Shown here piece after piece: positions 1 to 12,400 of a stretch of DNA of 35,910 nt (position 1 is its first letter; each line of letters starts with the position of its first letter). Origin of the DNA: Deltaproteobacteria bacterium (lineage in GTDB: Bacteria > Desulfobacterota > UBA8473). A program made the position numbers and the translations under genes. The stretch lies in assembly GCA_030623035.1 (NCBI GenBank), contig JAUXFK010000003.1, positions 1-35,910 of the forward strand, in the 5' to 3' direction. Under the pieces are notes generated by a model that saw nothing but the letters and a program-made list of their open reading frames with translations, ran no database searches and was not told where the DNA came from.

Positions 1-94
1 AGAATTGGCAATCGCTCTTTTTCTTTGATTTTATTAAATCCTTTAATTTCAATTGGTTAGTGCTCAGAGATATCTTTTATAATCATTTAAAGTA

Positions 95-880
95 ATGAGT
101 AAAATAATGACTAAAACCCTTTGCATAGCGAACCAAAAAGGGGGGGTAGGAAAAACCACTACAGCCATTAACCTTTCCGCGTCTCTTGCAGTTGCCGAAA
201 AGAGGACTCTGCTTATTGACATAGATCCCCAGGGAAATGCCTGTAGTGGCGTAGGTTTGACCAGAGACCAGATCAAAGACAACATCTATCATGTTCTTAT
301 GGAAGAAAAAGGGATTGAGGATGTTATAAAAAATACAGAGCTTTCATTTCTAGATGTAGTCCCCTCAAGTTTCGATCTCATAGGGGCTGAAATAGAATTG
401 GTTAATGTTCCGTCAAGGGAGTTTAGGCTATTTAGGACATTACAAAAGATTAAAGATAAATATGATTACATCATAATTGATTGTCCGCCTTCCCTGGGTA
501 TATTAACGCTCAATTCCCTCGCCACCGCCGATTCAATCCTAATTCCTGTGCAGTGTGAGTATTATGCCCTTGAAGGACTAAGCAGTCTTTTAAAGACAAT
601 AAGATTGGTCAAAAAAGGGCTGAATCCCGGATTGAAAATAGAGGGGTTCTTGCTGACCATGTTCGATAGCCGAAACAATCTTTCACACCAAGTTTCTGAA
701 GAGGTCAAAAAACATTTCAAGGATAATGTCTTCAATGCCATAATACCCAGAAATGTCAGACTAGGGGAATGCCCTAGTTTCGGTAAACCAATCTTGCTTT
801 ATGATATAAGCTGTAAGGGCGCCAGGAGCTATTTACAATTGGCACAAGAAATAATGGGTCATGGAAGGAAAAAACAGTGA
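95..880 (+). CDS. parA: ParA/Soj chromosome partitioning ATPase
   Basis: A ParA-type ATPase of 261 residues that works with ParB to segregate the replication origin. The deviant Walker A motif KGGVGKTTT lies near residue 15, followed by the [11 protein letters not shown] strand and a Walker B region [10 protein letters not shown]. Length is normal for the Soj family. The ORF starts at ATG 95. A second ATG at 107 ([10 protein letters not shown]) is equally plausible because neither has a clear ribosome binding site. It overlaps parB by 4 nt, so the two are co-transcribed. In many bacteria parAB lie beside gidAB and the replication origin, and gyrB and gyrA follow here, which suggests an origin-proximal location (inference). 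The 94 bases upstream hold nothing I can assign. Confidence 0.96.
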   Translation: MSKIMTKTLCIANQKGGVGKTTTAINLSASLAVAEKRTLLIDIDPQGNACSGVGLTRDQIKDNIYHVLMEEKGIEDVIKNTELSFLDVVPSSFDLIGAEIELVNVPSREFRLFRTLQKIKDKYDYIIIDCPPSLGILTLNSLATADSILIPVQCEYYALEGLSSLLKTIRLVKKGLNPGLKIEGFLLTMFDSRNNLSHQVSEEVKKHFKDNVFNAIIPRNVRLGECPSFGKPILLYDISCKGARSYLQLAQEIMGHGRKKQ

Positions 881-1731
881 GTAAGAGGAAGGCGTTAGGG
901 AAAGGATTAAACGCATTAATCCCGGATATTGAACCCAATAATGAAATAAAAAATGACTATATATTCTGTAATATAGAAAACATTCAATCCAATAAGTTCC
1001 AGCCAAGAAAGGAGTTTGACGAAGGCAAAATAGATGGTCTCGTTTCGTCTATAAAAGAAAAAGGTATTATCCAGCCATTAATCGTAAGAGAAACCCTATT
1101 TGGCTATGAACTAATCGCCGGGGAAAGAAGATGGCTCGCTGCGAAGAAGGCTGGTTTTAAAGAGGTTCCTGTTATTGTAAAGAAGGCTTCTGATGTTGAA
1201 GCCTTAGAGCTTTCCTTAATCGAGAATATCCAGAGGGAAGACCTCGGCACTTTAGAAGAGGCCGAAGCTTACAAAATGCTTATAGAGGAGTTCAATCTGA
1301 CCCAAGAAGAAATTGGGAAAAGAGTAGGAAGGGATAGATCTACCATCACAAATTCACTTCGGCTATTAAAGCTCCCACCTGAGATAAGGGATGGTCTTTC
1401 AAAAAATACGATTACGATGGGACACGCTAGAACATTGTTGAGCCTGGAAACCCTCCCGAAGCAAAGGGATGCTTACAGGAAAATAATGAGGGAGGGGCTT
1501 TCCGTTAGACAGACCGAGAAATTGATAAGTAGACTTAAAAGAGGAAAAGACAATAAGCCATCAGAAAAACAAGACGACATCTACTTGAATTCAATTAAGG
1601 ATAACCTTGTAAAACGTCTCGGCACACAGGTAAAGATAATTCGAAAAAAAGGGGGGGGTGGAAGTATAGAGATATCGTTTTATTCTAATGAAGATTTGGA
1701 TAGAATTATAGATACATTGAAGAAAATTTAA
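877..1731 (+). CDS. parB: ParB/Spo0J centromere-binding CTPase
   Basis: ParB, 284 residues, starting at a GTG that overlaps the parA stop. The N-terminus ([12 protein letters not shown]) is the typical ParA-activating tail. The CTP-binding box GERRWLAA and the [14 protein letters not shown] segment follow. A helix-turn-helix ([19 protein letters not shown]) would bind parS, and the C-terminal portion is the dimerisation domain. A run of A7G8 at 1644-1658 encodes KKGGGG within the C-terminal linker and is a potential slippage site, although the frame is intact in this sequence. No parS-like 16-bp palindrome was spotted in the window. Confidence 0.96.
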   Translation: MSKRKALGKGLNALIPDIEPNNEIKNDYIFCNIENIQSNKFQPRKEFDEGKIDGLVSSIKEKGIIQPLIVRETLFGYELIAGERRWLAAKKAGFKEVPVIVKKASDVEALELSLIENIQREDLGTLEEAEAYKMLIEEFNLTQEEIGKRVGRDRSTITNSLRLLKLPPEIRDGLSKNTITMGHARTLLSLETLPKQRDAYRKIMREGLSVRQTEKLISRLKRGKDNKPSEKQDDIYLNSIKDNLVKRLGTQVKIIRKKGGGGSIEISFYSNEDLDRIIDTLKKI

Positions 1732-1867
1732 TCAATTTCGTAATTTTTTGCCATCTAAAGGAGCTAACGAGATTTTATGATTTTAATTGTCTTTTTCTTA
1801 CGATTTGAATTGTTTTGTTAAAGAGTTACTGAATTTCACATTTTTTACACAATATATAGTATTTTAA

Positions 1868-1896
1868 TTGACTTTTACTACATTATATTGTATATT
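1868..1896 (+). promoter_or_regulatory. Sigma70-type promoter, probably for gyrB
   Basis: TTGACT (1868-1873), a 17-bp spacer and TATATT (1891-1896) form a good housekeeping promoter pointing at gyrB. The -10 box straddles the left junction of the F1 element that begins at 1894: its first three bases belong to the target duplication and the last three to the element. Removing the element restores the same hexamer, because the flank after the right duplication also starts with ATT. Transcription start in this copy would lie inside the element. The rest of 1732-1867 is AT-rich with no gene visible. Confidence 0.55.
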
Positions 1897-2153
1897 GTTA
1901 ATTGATTTCCCTCAGCAAAAAAATCGGTCACAGCAAGGGCAATCACATTATAAGCCCGTGCAAAACTCGCGCCTGTTATGAGCGTAAAAAAAGAACAGTA
2001 TTGATCTTTGTAATTGAACAGTTACTAATGTATCTGTTCATACGCGTAACCATCAAGCAACACTTCTGTTCTTTCTTAACGCTCTATACACCGCTCAAAC
2101 AGTTGCACGCGTTATAATGTGACCGCCCTTGCTATGTTAACTCAATAAGCATT
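1894..2153 (-). repeat. F1 miniature inverted-repeat element, 260 bp, perfect 8-bp TSD
   Basis: A non-coding palindromic element between parB and gyrB. It is flanked by perfect direct repeats TATTGTAT at 1886-1893 and 2154-2161. The ends are imperfect inverted repeats (AATGGYTATTGAG-like outer end). Inner arms pair as CACATTATAA...TTATAATGTG and continue to the AAGAACAG/CTGTTCTT pair, leaving a loop of about 70 nt. It carries the B arm first on the plus strand, so relative to the other F1 copies it is inverted. The 71-aa ORF at 1902-2117 lies wholly inside and is not a gene. Confidence 0.88.
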
Positions 2154-2189
2154 TATTGTATATTATTACAAGCAATGATTTTAATCGTT

Positions 2190-2233
2190 TTTGACGAAAT
2201 TTCTTGAGTTATCTTATTCCAGGATTCAAAATG
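2190..2233 (+). repeat. Diverged relic shared with the 22052 element
   Basis: The segment TTTGACGAAATTTCTTGAGT...GATTCAAAATG just upstream of gyrB resembles 22086-22127 inside the F2 element (about three quarters identical by eye, with small gaps). It has no ends or target duplication of its own here, so it looks like an old fragment. With the F1 element next to it, most of the gyrB leader is repeat-derived. Confidence 0.45.
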
Positions 2234-2296
2234 AAAAGTGAAAATATTAAATTGTTTGAGTGAGCTTGTGAGCGATTTTTATTTTCAAATAGGTGA

Positions 2297-4711
<2,415 letters not shown>

Positions 4712-4713
4712 AC

Positions 4714-4988
4714 GTAACAGTTTAGCTTTTTTAAATGTTATTTGCTTCAATGGTGGTCAAATTTTAACGCGTGCAACTGTTTGAACATCTTAGTGAGCGT
4801 TAAGAAAGAACAGGGGAAAAGCCTCGTTTTTCTAGGATGTTAATCGTTCCAAAGCTTATCGGCTGAATTTAATAGCTGAATGCTGTTCTTTCTTTATGCT
4901 CTTTTAGATGCGAGTTCTGCACGGGTTAAAATTTGATTGCCGTTGAAGCTTGGCCAGTGCTTTCTGTTTCATAAGGCTAAAATAATAC
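4714..4988 (+). repeat. F2/F1 miniature element directly after the gyrB stop, 275 bp
   Basis: Left end GTAACAGTTTAGC and right end GCTAAAATAATAC form a partial inverted repeat (10 of 14 matches). The flanks GTATAAAC (4706-4713) and ATATAAAC (4989-4996) look like an 8-bp target duplication with one mismatch. The left duplication covers the gyrB stop codon. Inside is an F1-type hairpin: arm A with AACGCGTGCAACTGTTTGAAC, a loop of about 70 nt, then arm B with the complement of AACCCGTGCAGAACTCGC. The remainder of the gyrB-gyrA gap (4989-5120) is AT-rich with nothing recognisable. Confidence 0.82.
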
Positions 4989-5120
4989 ATATAAACATAT
5001 TACTGAAATCACTAAATACAATGCACCTTATCCTGCCCTTATGACCAACTAAACCTAACATCTTATTAACCTTACGGGTTTCTGTCTTCTTAAAAATATA
5101 AAGGAAAACTAAAGAGTATT

Positions 5121-7553
5121 ATGTATTTACAACAACATAAAATCCCGGTAAGCATCGAAGATGAAATGAAAAAATCCTATATGGATTATGCGATGAGTGT
5201 CATTGTAGGAAGAGCCTTGCCGGATGCCAGGGACGGACTGAAGCCGGTTCATCGCAGAATTCTCTATGCAATGAATACTATGAGCAATTATTGGAACAAG
5301 CCTTATAAAAAATCAGCCAGGATTATCGGGGATGTTATAGGGAAGTATCATCCTCATGGCGATGCAGCTGTATATGATTCCATAGTTCGTATGGCCCAGG
5401 ATTTTTCTATGCGCTATCCTCTTATAGATGGACAGGGAAATTTCGGTTCCATCGATGGAGACCCTCCAGCAGCCATGAGGTATACAGAGATAAGAATGTC
5501 CCGCCCGTCCTCTGAAATTCTTTCAGACATTGAAAAAGAGACTGTGGACTTTATCGCAAACTATGACGACTCCCTCTTTGAACCCACGGTTTTGCCGACT
5601 AAGTTCCCAAATCTCCTGGTCAACGGATCTTCGGGTATTGCCGTTGGAATGGCTACAAATATCCCCCCTCATAATTTAGTAGAAGTAATAGATGGAGTTA
5701 TCGCCACAATAGACAAGCCCGACATAAGCATTAACGACTTAATTGAGTTCATACCCGGGCCTGATTTTCCCACTGCCGGCTTCATATGTGGTAAAAGCGG
5801 TATTAAAACTGCCTATGAGACCGGGAGAGGAATAATCCAGGTAAGGGCAAGGGCGAATATTGAAAAAACAAAAAACAGCCCTAAAGAATCTATTGTAATC
5901 ACTGAGCTTCCCTACATGGTTAATAAAGCAAAGTTAATCGAAAAGATAGCTGAACTATCAAGAAAGAACAAGATAGAGGGAATCTCAGAACTCAGAGACG
6001 AGTCAGATAGAGAAGGAATGCGGATAGTTATTGATCTAAAAAGGAATGAAATTTCAAAGGTCATACTCAACCAGCTATACCAGCATACCCAGATGCAGGT
6101 ATCCTTTGGTATTATAATTCTGGCTATTGTTGGCGGTCAGCCAAAGGTTCTCAATCTAAAAGAATCTCTCAACCATTTCATAAATCACAGAAAAGAAATT
6201 GTCATTAGAAGGACTTCTTTTGAATTAAAGAAAGCAGAGGAAAAGGCACATATCCTTGAAGGCTTAAGGGTTGCCCTTTCGAACATTGATGAAATCATCT
6301 CCCTTATCAAGTCCTCGAAAGGCCCACAAGAAGCCAGGGAAGGCCTTATAAGCAGATTCTCGTTATCCGCTATTCAGGCTCAGGCAATTTTAGATATGAG
6401 GTTACAGAAGCTCACCGCATTGGAACAAGAAAAAATCATAGAAGATTATATGGAAATCATTAAATCAATAGAAAAATACAGGCTGATCCTTTCGAACGAA
6501 AGGCTTGTCCTTGATATTATTGTTGAAGAGCTAACCGCTTTAAAAAAGTCGTATGGTGATGAGAGGCGAACAGAGATAATAGAAGAGAATACGGACATCT
6601 CTTTAGAAGACATGATCGTTGAAGAAGATATGGTTGTAACGGTTACCCACAGCGGATATATAAAGAGAAGCCCTCTATCCCTTTATCGAAGCCAAAAGCG
6701 AGGAGGTAAAGGCAAGAAAGGTACAACTACAAACGAAACAGATTTTGTAGAACATCTATACGTTCCTTCAACCAGAGATTTTATTCTCTTCTTTACGGAT
6801 AAGGGTAAGGTTTTCTGGTTAAAAGTCTATGAAATACCTCAGGCAGGCAGGACATCCCGCGGCAAGCCTATTGTCAATCTGCTTAACCTTGGTCATGATG
6901 AAAATATTACAGCGATCCTTCCGGTTAAAGAATTTATAGATGACAAATTTATCATTATGGCAACAAAGAATGGAATAATAAAAAAGACCCCGCTTATCGC
7001 TTTTTGCAACCCTCGCGTCTCCGGGATAATCGCTATAAACATTGATGAAGGAGACAGGCTAATCGATGTGAGGCTGACCGATGGCAACCAGGACATCTTT
7101 CTTGGCACCAGATTCGGAAAGTCTATCCGTTTTAATGAAGCCCAGATAAGGAGTATGGGAAGAATATCCAGGGGGGTCAAAGGCATTAAATTAAATAAAG
7201 GTGATAAACTCGTTGGTATGGAAATTATAAATGATGGCACTACTATTCTCTGCGTCACTGAAAAAGGCTTAGGCAAAAGAACCAGGGGCTCGGATTACAG
7301 GCCTCAAAAGAGGGGCGGGTCCGGTAATATTACAATAAAGTCTACAGAAAAGAATGGCCCAGTCGTTGGCTTGAAGCATGTAAACGATGAAGATGATTTA
7401 ATGCTCATTTCTGATAGAGGAAAGATCATCAGGATTAATGCGAAGGGTATTCCAATAACAGGAAGAAACACCCAGGGAGTAAAATTAATCGTTATCTCTG
7501 CTGATGAGAAACTAGTAAGTATAGCCAGACTGGCGGATAATGGGAATGGCTGA
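5121..7553 (+). CDS. gyrA: DNA gyrase subunit A
   Basis: GyrA, 810 residues, the DNA-cleaving subunit. The N-terminal winged helix includes [20 protein letters not shown]. The catalytic tyrosine is Y121 in [12 protein letters not shown]. The GyrA box [10 protein letters not shown] in the C-terminal beta-pinwheel marks it as gyrase rather than topoisomerase IV ParC. The quinolone-binding helix reads [10 protein letters not shown]: the position equal to E. coli Ser83 is Ala, while the Asp87 equivalent is kept. The ATG at 5121 has AAAGAG a few bases upstream. It overlaps the next gene by 14 nt. Confidence 0.98.
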   Translation: MYLQQHKIPVSIEDEMKKSYMDYAMSVIVGRALPDARDGLKPVHRRILYAMNTMSNYWNKPYKKSARIIGDVIGKYHPHGDAAVYDSIVRMAQDFSMRYPLIDGQGNFGSIDGDPPAAMRYTEIRMSRPSSEILSDIEKETVDFIANYDDSLFEPTVLPTKFPNLLVNGSSGIAVGMATNIPPHNLVEVIDGVIATIDKPDISINDLIEFIPGPDFPTAGFICGKSGIKTAYETGRGIIQVRARANIEKTKNSPKESIVITELPYMVNKAKLIEKIAELSRKNKIEGISELRDESDREGMRIVIDLKRNEISKVILNQLYQHTQMQVSFGIIILAIVGGQPKVLNLKESLNHFINHRKEIVIRRTSFELKKAEEKAHILEGLRVALSNIDEIISLIKSSKGPQEAREGLISRFSLSAIQAQAILDMRLQKLTALEQEKIIEDYMEIIKSIEKYRLILSNERLVLDIIVEELTALKKSYGDERRTEIIEENTDISLEDMIVEEDMVVTVTHSGYIKRSPLSLYRSQKRGGKGKKGTTTNETDFVEHLYVPSTRDFILFFTDKGKVFWLKVYEIPQAGRTSRGKPIVNLLNLGHDENITAILPVKEFIDDKFIIMATKNGIIKKTPLIAFCNPRVSGIIAINIDEGDRLIDVRLTDGNQDIFLGTRFGKSIRFNEAQIRSMGRISRGVKGIKLNKGDKLVGMEIINDGTTILCVTEKGLGKRTRGSDYRPQKRGGSGNITIKSTEKNGPVVGLKHVNDEDDLMLISDRGKIIRINAKGIPITGRNTQGVKLIVISADEKLVSIARLADNGNG

Positions 7554-8367
7554 ATCAAAGCGGAAAATTCATAGATGGATTAAAACAGGTTTTTTATTGG
7601 CTATTATTATCCCCTTTTGCACTGCCATTAATTGTAGTAAACAAGACTCAGATCATCTTCAAAAGGCCGAAGACTTAAGGGATAAAGGCGCCTATGTACA
7701 AGCCTGCTTAGAATATAATAAAATTATAGACAAATACCCCGATAGCCCTTTTGTTGCAGAAGCCCTCTTTCAACTTGGCAACACTTATCGCCTCTATATC
7801 AAAGATTATAAAAATGCCATTAATAATTATAAAAGATTGACCTCTTGCTTTCCTGACTCAGGGTTTGCTCCTCTTGCCCAAAAAAACATTGCAGAAATCT
7901 ATATGGATAAATTTATTGACTATAAGGCTGCCATATTAGAATATCAGAGGGTTTTGGACAATTATCCGGAGTTAGAGGATGCCGACGAATTTCAGTACCA
8001 GATCGCCCAATGTTACTCACTCATCAATGACTTTGAACAGGCCAGGGTAGAGTATGGAATCCTCCTTGAAAACTTCCCGCAAACAAAACTGGCGGATGAT
8101 GCTTATTTACAGATTGCCGGCAGCTATTATCTTGAAGATCGTCTTGAAACTGCGATAGAATCCTATAAGGAAGTTATAAAAAAGCACCCAAAAACGATGA
8201 GTTCAATCTATGCAGAGTTCTACATTGGCAATTGCTATGAAGAGATGGAAAAACTCCAGGATGCCTTAAATATCTATGAAAATATTCTCAACAAATACAA
8301 TGACAAAGAAGTCGTACAGATAAGGATAGATAACATTAAGAAAAGATTAAAAAAAAGGACACGATGA
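7540..8367 (+). CDS. TPR-repeat (BamD/YfiO-like) lipoprotein
   Basis: A 275-residue protein with an N-terminal hydrophobic segment ([16 protein letters not shown]) that may be a lipoprotein signal, although the residue before the Cys is Asn, which is unusual. About six tetratricopeptide-like repeats follow (for example [22 protein letters not shown] and [20 protein letters not shown]), each ending in a YP- or FP-type turn. This architecture resembles BamD and related periplasmic scaffold proteins. ATG 7540 or 7546 could be the start; both lie inside the end of gyrA. It overlaps gpsA by 4 nt, giving a tight gyrA-TPR-gpsA operon, an order I recall from Geobacter-like genomes. The exact role is not established. 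Confidence 0.85.
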   Translation: MGMAESKRKIHRWIKTGFLLAIIIPFCTAINCSKQDSDHLQKAEDLRDKGAYVQACLEYNKIIDKYPDSPFVAEALFQLGNTYRLYIKDYKNAINNYKRLTSCFPDSGFAPLAQKNIAEIYMDKFIDYKAAILEYQRVLDNYPELEDADEFQYQIAQCYSLINDFEQARVEYGILLENFPQTKLADDAYLQIAGSYYLEDRLETAIESYKEVIKKHPKTMSSIYAEFYIGNCYEEMEKLQDALNIYENILNKYNDKEVVQIRIDNIKKRLKKRTR

Positions 8368-9386
8368 TTAGAGAAATAGGTGTTTTGGGAGCTGGGAGCT
8401 GGGGAACTACCCTTGCAAACCTTTTAGCAGAGAAAGGATATACGGTTACCCTTTGGGTATATGAACCGGAGCTTTGCGAGATAATAAAAAGAAAACGAGA
8501 GAACACATTTTATCTTCCCAATTCAAGGTTGTCATATAATATTTATCCGACCACCTCTTTTGCTGAAGTCTGCAAAGACAAAGGAATGCTTGTATCTGTT
8601 ATGCCTTCTCATGTGGCAAGAAACGTAATCTCACAAACCATTCCTTTTCTTTCGGAGAAACCCATTGTAGTCAGTGCATCCAAAGGCATTGAGTCTGATA
8701 CCTTGATGAGTATGTCCCAGGTATTAAAAGAAGTTCTACCTGCTACATTACATGAAAATCTGGTCTACTTGTCAGGCCCCAGTTTTGCAAAAGAGGTCAT
8801 TAAGAAAACACCTACTGCAGTATCTGTTGCATCAGAAAACCCAGAGGCATGCAGCATTGCACAGAAGGTCTTTTCAACTAAATTTTTCAGAGTTTATACG
8901 AACTCAGATGTTACAGGAGTAGAACTGGGGGGAGCACTAAAGAACGTTATTGCCATTGCTGCCGGAACCTCCGATGGCCTGGGGTTTGGTCACAATACTC
9001 GAGCTGCCCTGATTACTCGAGGGTTAGCGGAAATCTCCCGCATGGGAGTTCTCATAGGGGCAAATCCTCTTACCTTTTCCGGTTTAACCGGTCTTGGAGA
9101 TCTCGTACTTACATGTACCAGCGACTTGAGTAGAAACAGGTCCGTGGGGCTACAGCTAGGCAAAGGAAAAAAACTAAAGGAGATATTAGATGGCATGAAT
9201 ATGGTAGCCGAAGGGATAAAGACTACAAAGGCTGCTTATTATTTTGCCAAAAAACTTAATGTTGAGATGCCTATTACAGAGCAGATTTATTATTTGCTTT
9301 ACGAAGACAAGCCAGCCAGAGATGTGGTGACTCAGCTTATGAGCAGAGACCTGAAAAGTGAATTGGAGTCTTACAATACCCTTTAG
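8364..9386 (+). CDS. gpsA: Glycerol-3-phosphate dehydrogenase [NAD(P)+]
   Basis: GpsA, 340 residues, reduces dihydroxyacetone phosphate to sn-glycerol 3-phosphate, the backbone for phospholipids. The NAD(P)-binding motif GAGSWGTTLANLLAEKGY is at the N-terminus. LSGPSFAKEV, ALKNVIAIAAGTSDGLGFG (with the catalytic Lys) and FSGLTGLGDLVLTCTS are family signatures. It starts with ATG overlapping the preceding stop (ATGA). With plsC at 16877, the window holds two steps of phospholipid synthesis. Confidence 0.97.
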   Translation: MIREIGVLGAGSWGTTLANLLAEKGYTVTLWVYEPELCEIIKRKRENTFYLPNSRLSYNIYPTTSFAEVCKDKGMLVSVMPSHVARNVISQTIPFLSEKPIVVSASKGIESDTLMSMSQVLKEVLPATLHENLVYLSGPSFAKEVIKKTPTAVSVASENPEACSIAQKVFSTKFFRVYTNSDVTGVELGGALKNVIAIAAGTSDGLGFGHNTRAALITRGLAEISRMGVLIGANPLTFSGLTGLGDLVLTCTSDLSRNRSVGLQLGKGKKLKEILDGMNMVAEGIKTTKAAYYFAKKLNVEMPITEQIYYLLYEDKPARDVVTQLMSRDLKSELESYNTL

Positions 9387-9443
9387 ATTTCCTTTTCTTT
9401 TCGGCTTTTGTAAACCTTCTCAATCCGTTTATGGAGTTTTCAA

Positions 9444-12400
9444 ATGATTGGTTCAGATCCTCTCTTTTTAGGTATCGATGTAGGTTCGGTTAGTGTCAAT
9501 ACAGTAATAATGAACCAAGAAAGGTCTGTTCTGGAAGAACACTATAACAGAACAATGGGGGATCCCATAGAAACTGTTAGAAGGGTTCTTACGGAAATAT
9601 TCTCTCGTATCAATAAAGATCAATTAAAAGCTGCCTCGATTACAGGAACAGCAGGTAAATTGGTAGCACAACTCATAGGGGCAACCCCTGTCAACGAAAT
9701 TATTGCACAGTCTAACTCTATAAACTATCTCTACCCCCAGGTAAGGACAGTTATTGAAATTGGAGGAGAAGACTCCAAGCTGATCTTACTTGAATCCGAT
9801 AATCTTCAAAACAAGGCGAAGATATTAGATTTTGCAATGAATACCATCTGCGCTGCCGGCACTGGATCCTTTCTCGATCAACAGGCCCATAGATTGGGTC
9901 TGAGCATTGTAGAGTTTAGCAAACTGGCATTAAAATCGAAAACCCCACCACGCATTGCCGGAAGGTGTAGTGTATTTGCTAAAACAGATATGATTCACTT
10001 ACAACAGTGTGCCACCCCCGACTTTGATATCGTTGCAGGGCTGTGTTATGCACTGGCAAGAAACTTTAAAGGTAATATTGGGAAAGGCAAGACTTTTACT
10101 CCTCCCATTTCATTTCAGGGTGGGGTAGCTGCCAATATCGGCATGAGAAAGGCATTCATCGACGTATTGGAATTGAGGGAACAGGACTTAATCATTCCAG
10201 AATATTTTGCATCAATGGGAGCAATTGGCTCTGTGATATCTACTATGGAAAATCCGGACACTCAAATAGTGTTCATTGGACCGGACAGGATCAATGGCTA
10301 TCTTGAATCCAACAAAGAAAAAGTTGTATTGCTCAGCCCTCTTTCACTTTCTTGTGAGCATAAAAGAAAAAACCCCCCACAAAACACCATTCATTCCATA
10401 TGTGAAAGAGTAGACAGGATTGACGCCTATTTAGGGATAGACGTAGGATCCATCAGTACAAACGTTGTGGTTATTGATAAAGACAAAAACCTTCTCTCAA
10501 AAAGATACCTGATGACTACAGGAAACCCCATAGAAGCAATAAGAAGGGGGCTGAAGGAGGTTGGCGAAGAGGTTGGCGACTTTGTAAACATACGAGGCGT
10601 AGGAACAACAGGCTCGGGCAGGTATTTGACAGGTGACTTTGCTGGTGCAGATATTGTAAGAAATGAGATAACTGCTCAAGCTACTGGGGCGATTCATTTG
10701 GATTCGAAAGTCGATACAATATTCGAAATCGGAGGTCAGGATTCAAAATATATTAGCATTAAAAACGGGGCAATCGTCGATTTTGAAATGAATAAGGTTT
10801 GTGCTGCCGGCACAGGATCTTTTTTGGAAGAACAGGCAGAAAAGTTAGGGATATCTATTAAGGATGAATTTGGAGAGTTAGCCTTAAACGCATCTTCGCC
10901 TGTTTCTCTTGGTGAACGCTGCACAGTATTTATGGAATCCGATCTGGTCCATCACCAACAGAGAGGAGCCGATAAAGACAACCTCGTTGCAGGGTTGAGT
11001 TATTCTATAGCGATTAACTATCTAAACAAGGTAGTAGGAGATAGAAAGGTAGGAAATCGTATATTCTTTCAAGGAGGAACGGCCTTCAACCTGAGTGTGG
11101 TAGCTTCCTTTGAAAAACTGCTAGGCAGACCCATTATAGTCCCTATGAACAATGAGGTTATGGGGGCTATAGGAGTGGCAATCCTTTCAATGGAGGCGGA
11201 CATAGAAGGTAAAAGTAATTTTAAAGGGTTCGATCTTAGCGAAAGAAGTTATGACCTTACTTCTTTTGAATGCAATGGTTGCCCAAATATGTGCGAGATT
11301 AGAAAACTCACCGTTAAAGGAGAAAGTCCCCTTTTCTATGGAAGCAGATGTGAAAAATATGAAGTAGATAAAAAGAAAAAGAAAGGGGATGATCTCCCGG
11401 ATCTTTTTGCCGAAAGGGAAGACCTTCTGCTCAATATTTGTCGAGAGGATAGCAAACAAGATGATAATGCCCCTGTAATAGGGATTCCCAGGATTCTCTT
11501 CTTCCATGAATTGCTTCCCCTATGGAAGTCGTTCTTCAATGGGTTGGGATTTAAGGTTGTCTTTACTGAAAACAGCAATAAAAAACTAATCCATCAGGGG
11601 GTTGAATGTTCTGTAGCTGAGACATGTTTCCCTATAAAGGTCTCTCACGGGCATATACTCGAACTGATAAACAGCGGTATTAAGAGGATATTCTTGCCAA
11701 GTATTATAAATATGAAAGAGACCAACCCTGATGTGGAACACAGTTTTAATTGCCCTTATGTACAATCCTTCCCATATACTGTCAAGTCTGCCATAAACTT
11801 TGAACAATACGGAGTGACGCTATTGCAACCCGTAATTCACCTTGGAAGAGGAAGGGACGGCATAAGGAAGGCGCTTTATAAGATGGCAAAGCAGCTACGG
11901 ATACCTTCTAAAGGTATCAAAGTTGCCCTTTCCAGGGCTTTTGAGATTCAGGATGTTTTTTATTCTAAACTAAAGATCCGTGGAGCAGAGGTTTTAGATA
12001 ATCTCAAAGAAGACCAGAAGGCTATGGTCATCGTAAGCAGGCCTTACAACGGTTTCGACACCGGCATCAATTTGAACCTGCCAAAGAAACTCAGAGATCT
12101 GGGGGTTCTTGCTATCCCATCAGATTATCTGCCTATAGAAGGCCCTGATATTAAAGATACCTGGGGACATATGTACTGGAAGTATGGACAGCGGATCTTA
12201 AGCGCAGCCCATATTATAAGAAACAGCCCTAATCTATATGCCATATACATCACCAATTTTGCATGCGGCCCCGATTCATTTATATTGCATTTCTTCAGGG
12301 AAAAACTAAAAGGAAAACCATACCTTCAAATAGAGATTGATGAGCACAGTGCAGATGTTGGAGCGATTACACGTCTTGAGGCCTTCCTCGATACATTGAA

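Noticed and set aside
1644-1658. A7G8 run in parB as a phase-variable switch.
   Set aside because: The frame is intact and ParB is a housekeeping protein; the tract only encodes a KKGGGG linker. Kept as a note, not a finding.
1902-2117. 71-aa ORF in the parB-gyrB gap.
   Set aside because: It lies entirely inside a palindromic element, has no ribosome binding site and no protein-like conservation between element copies.
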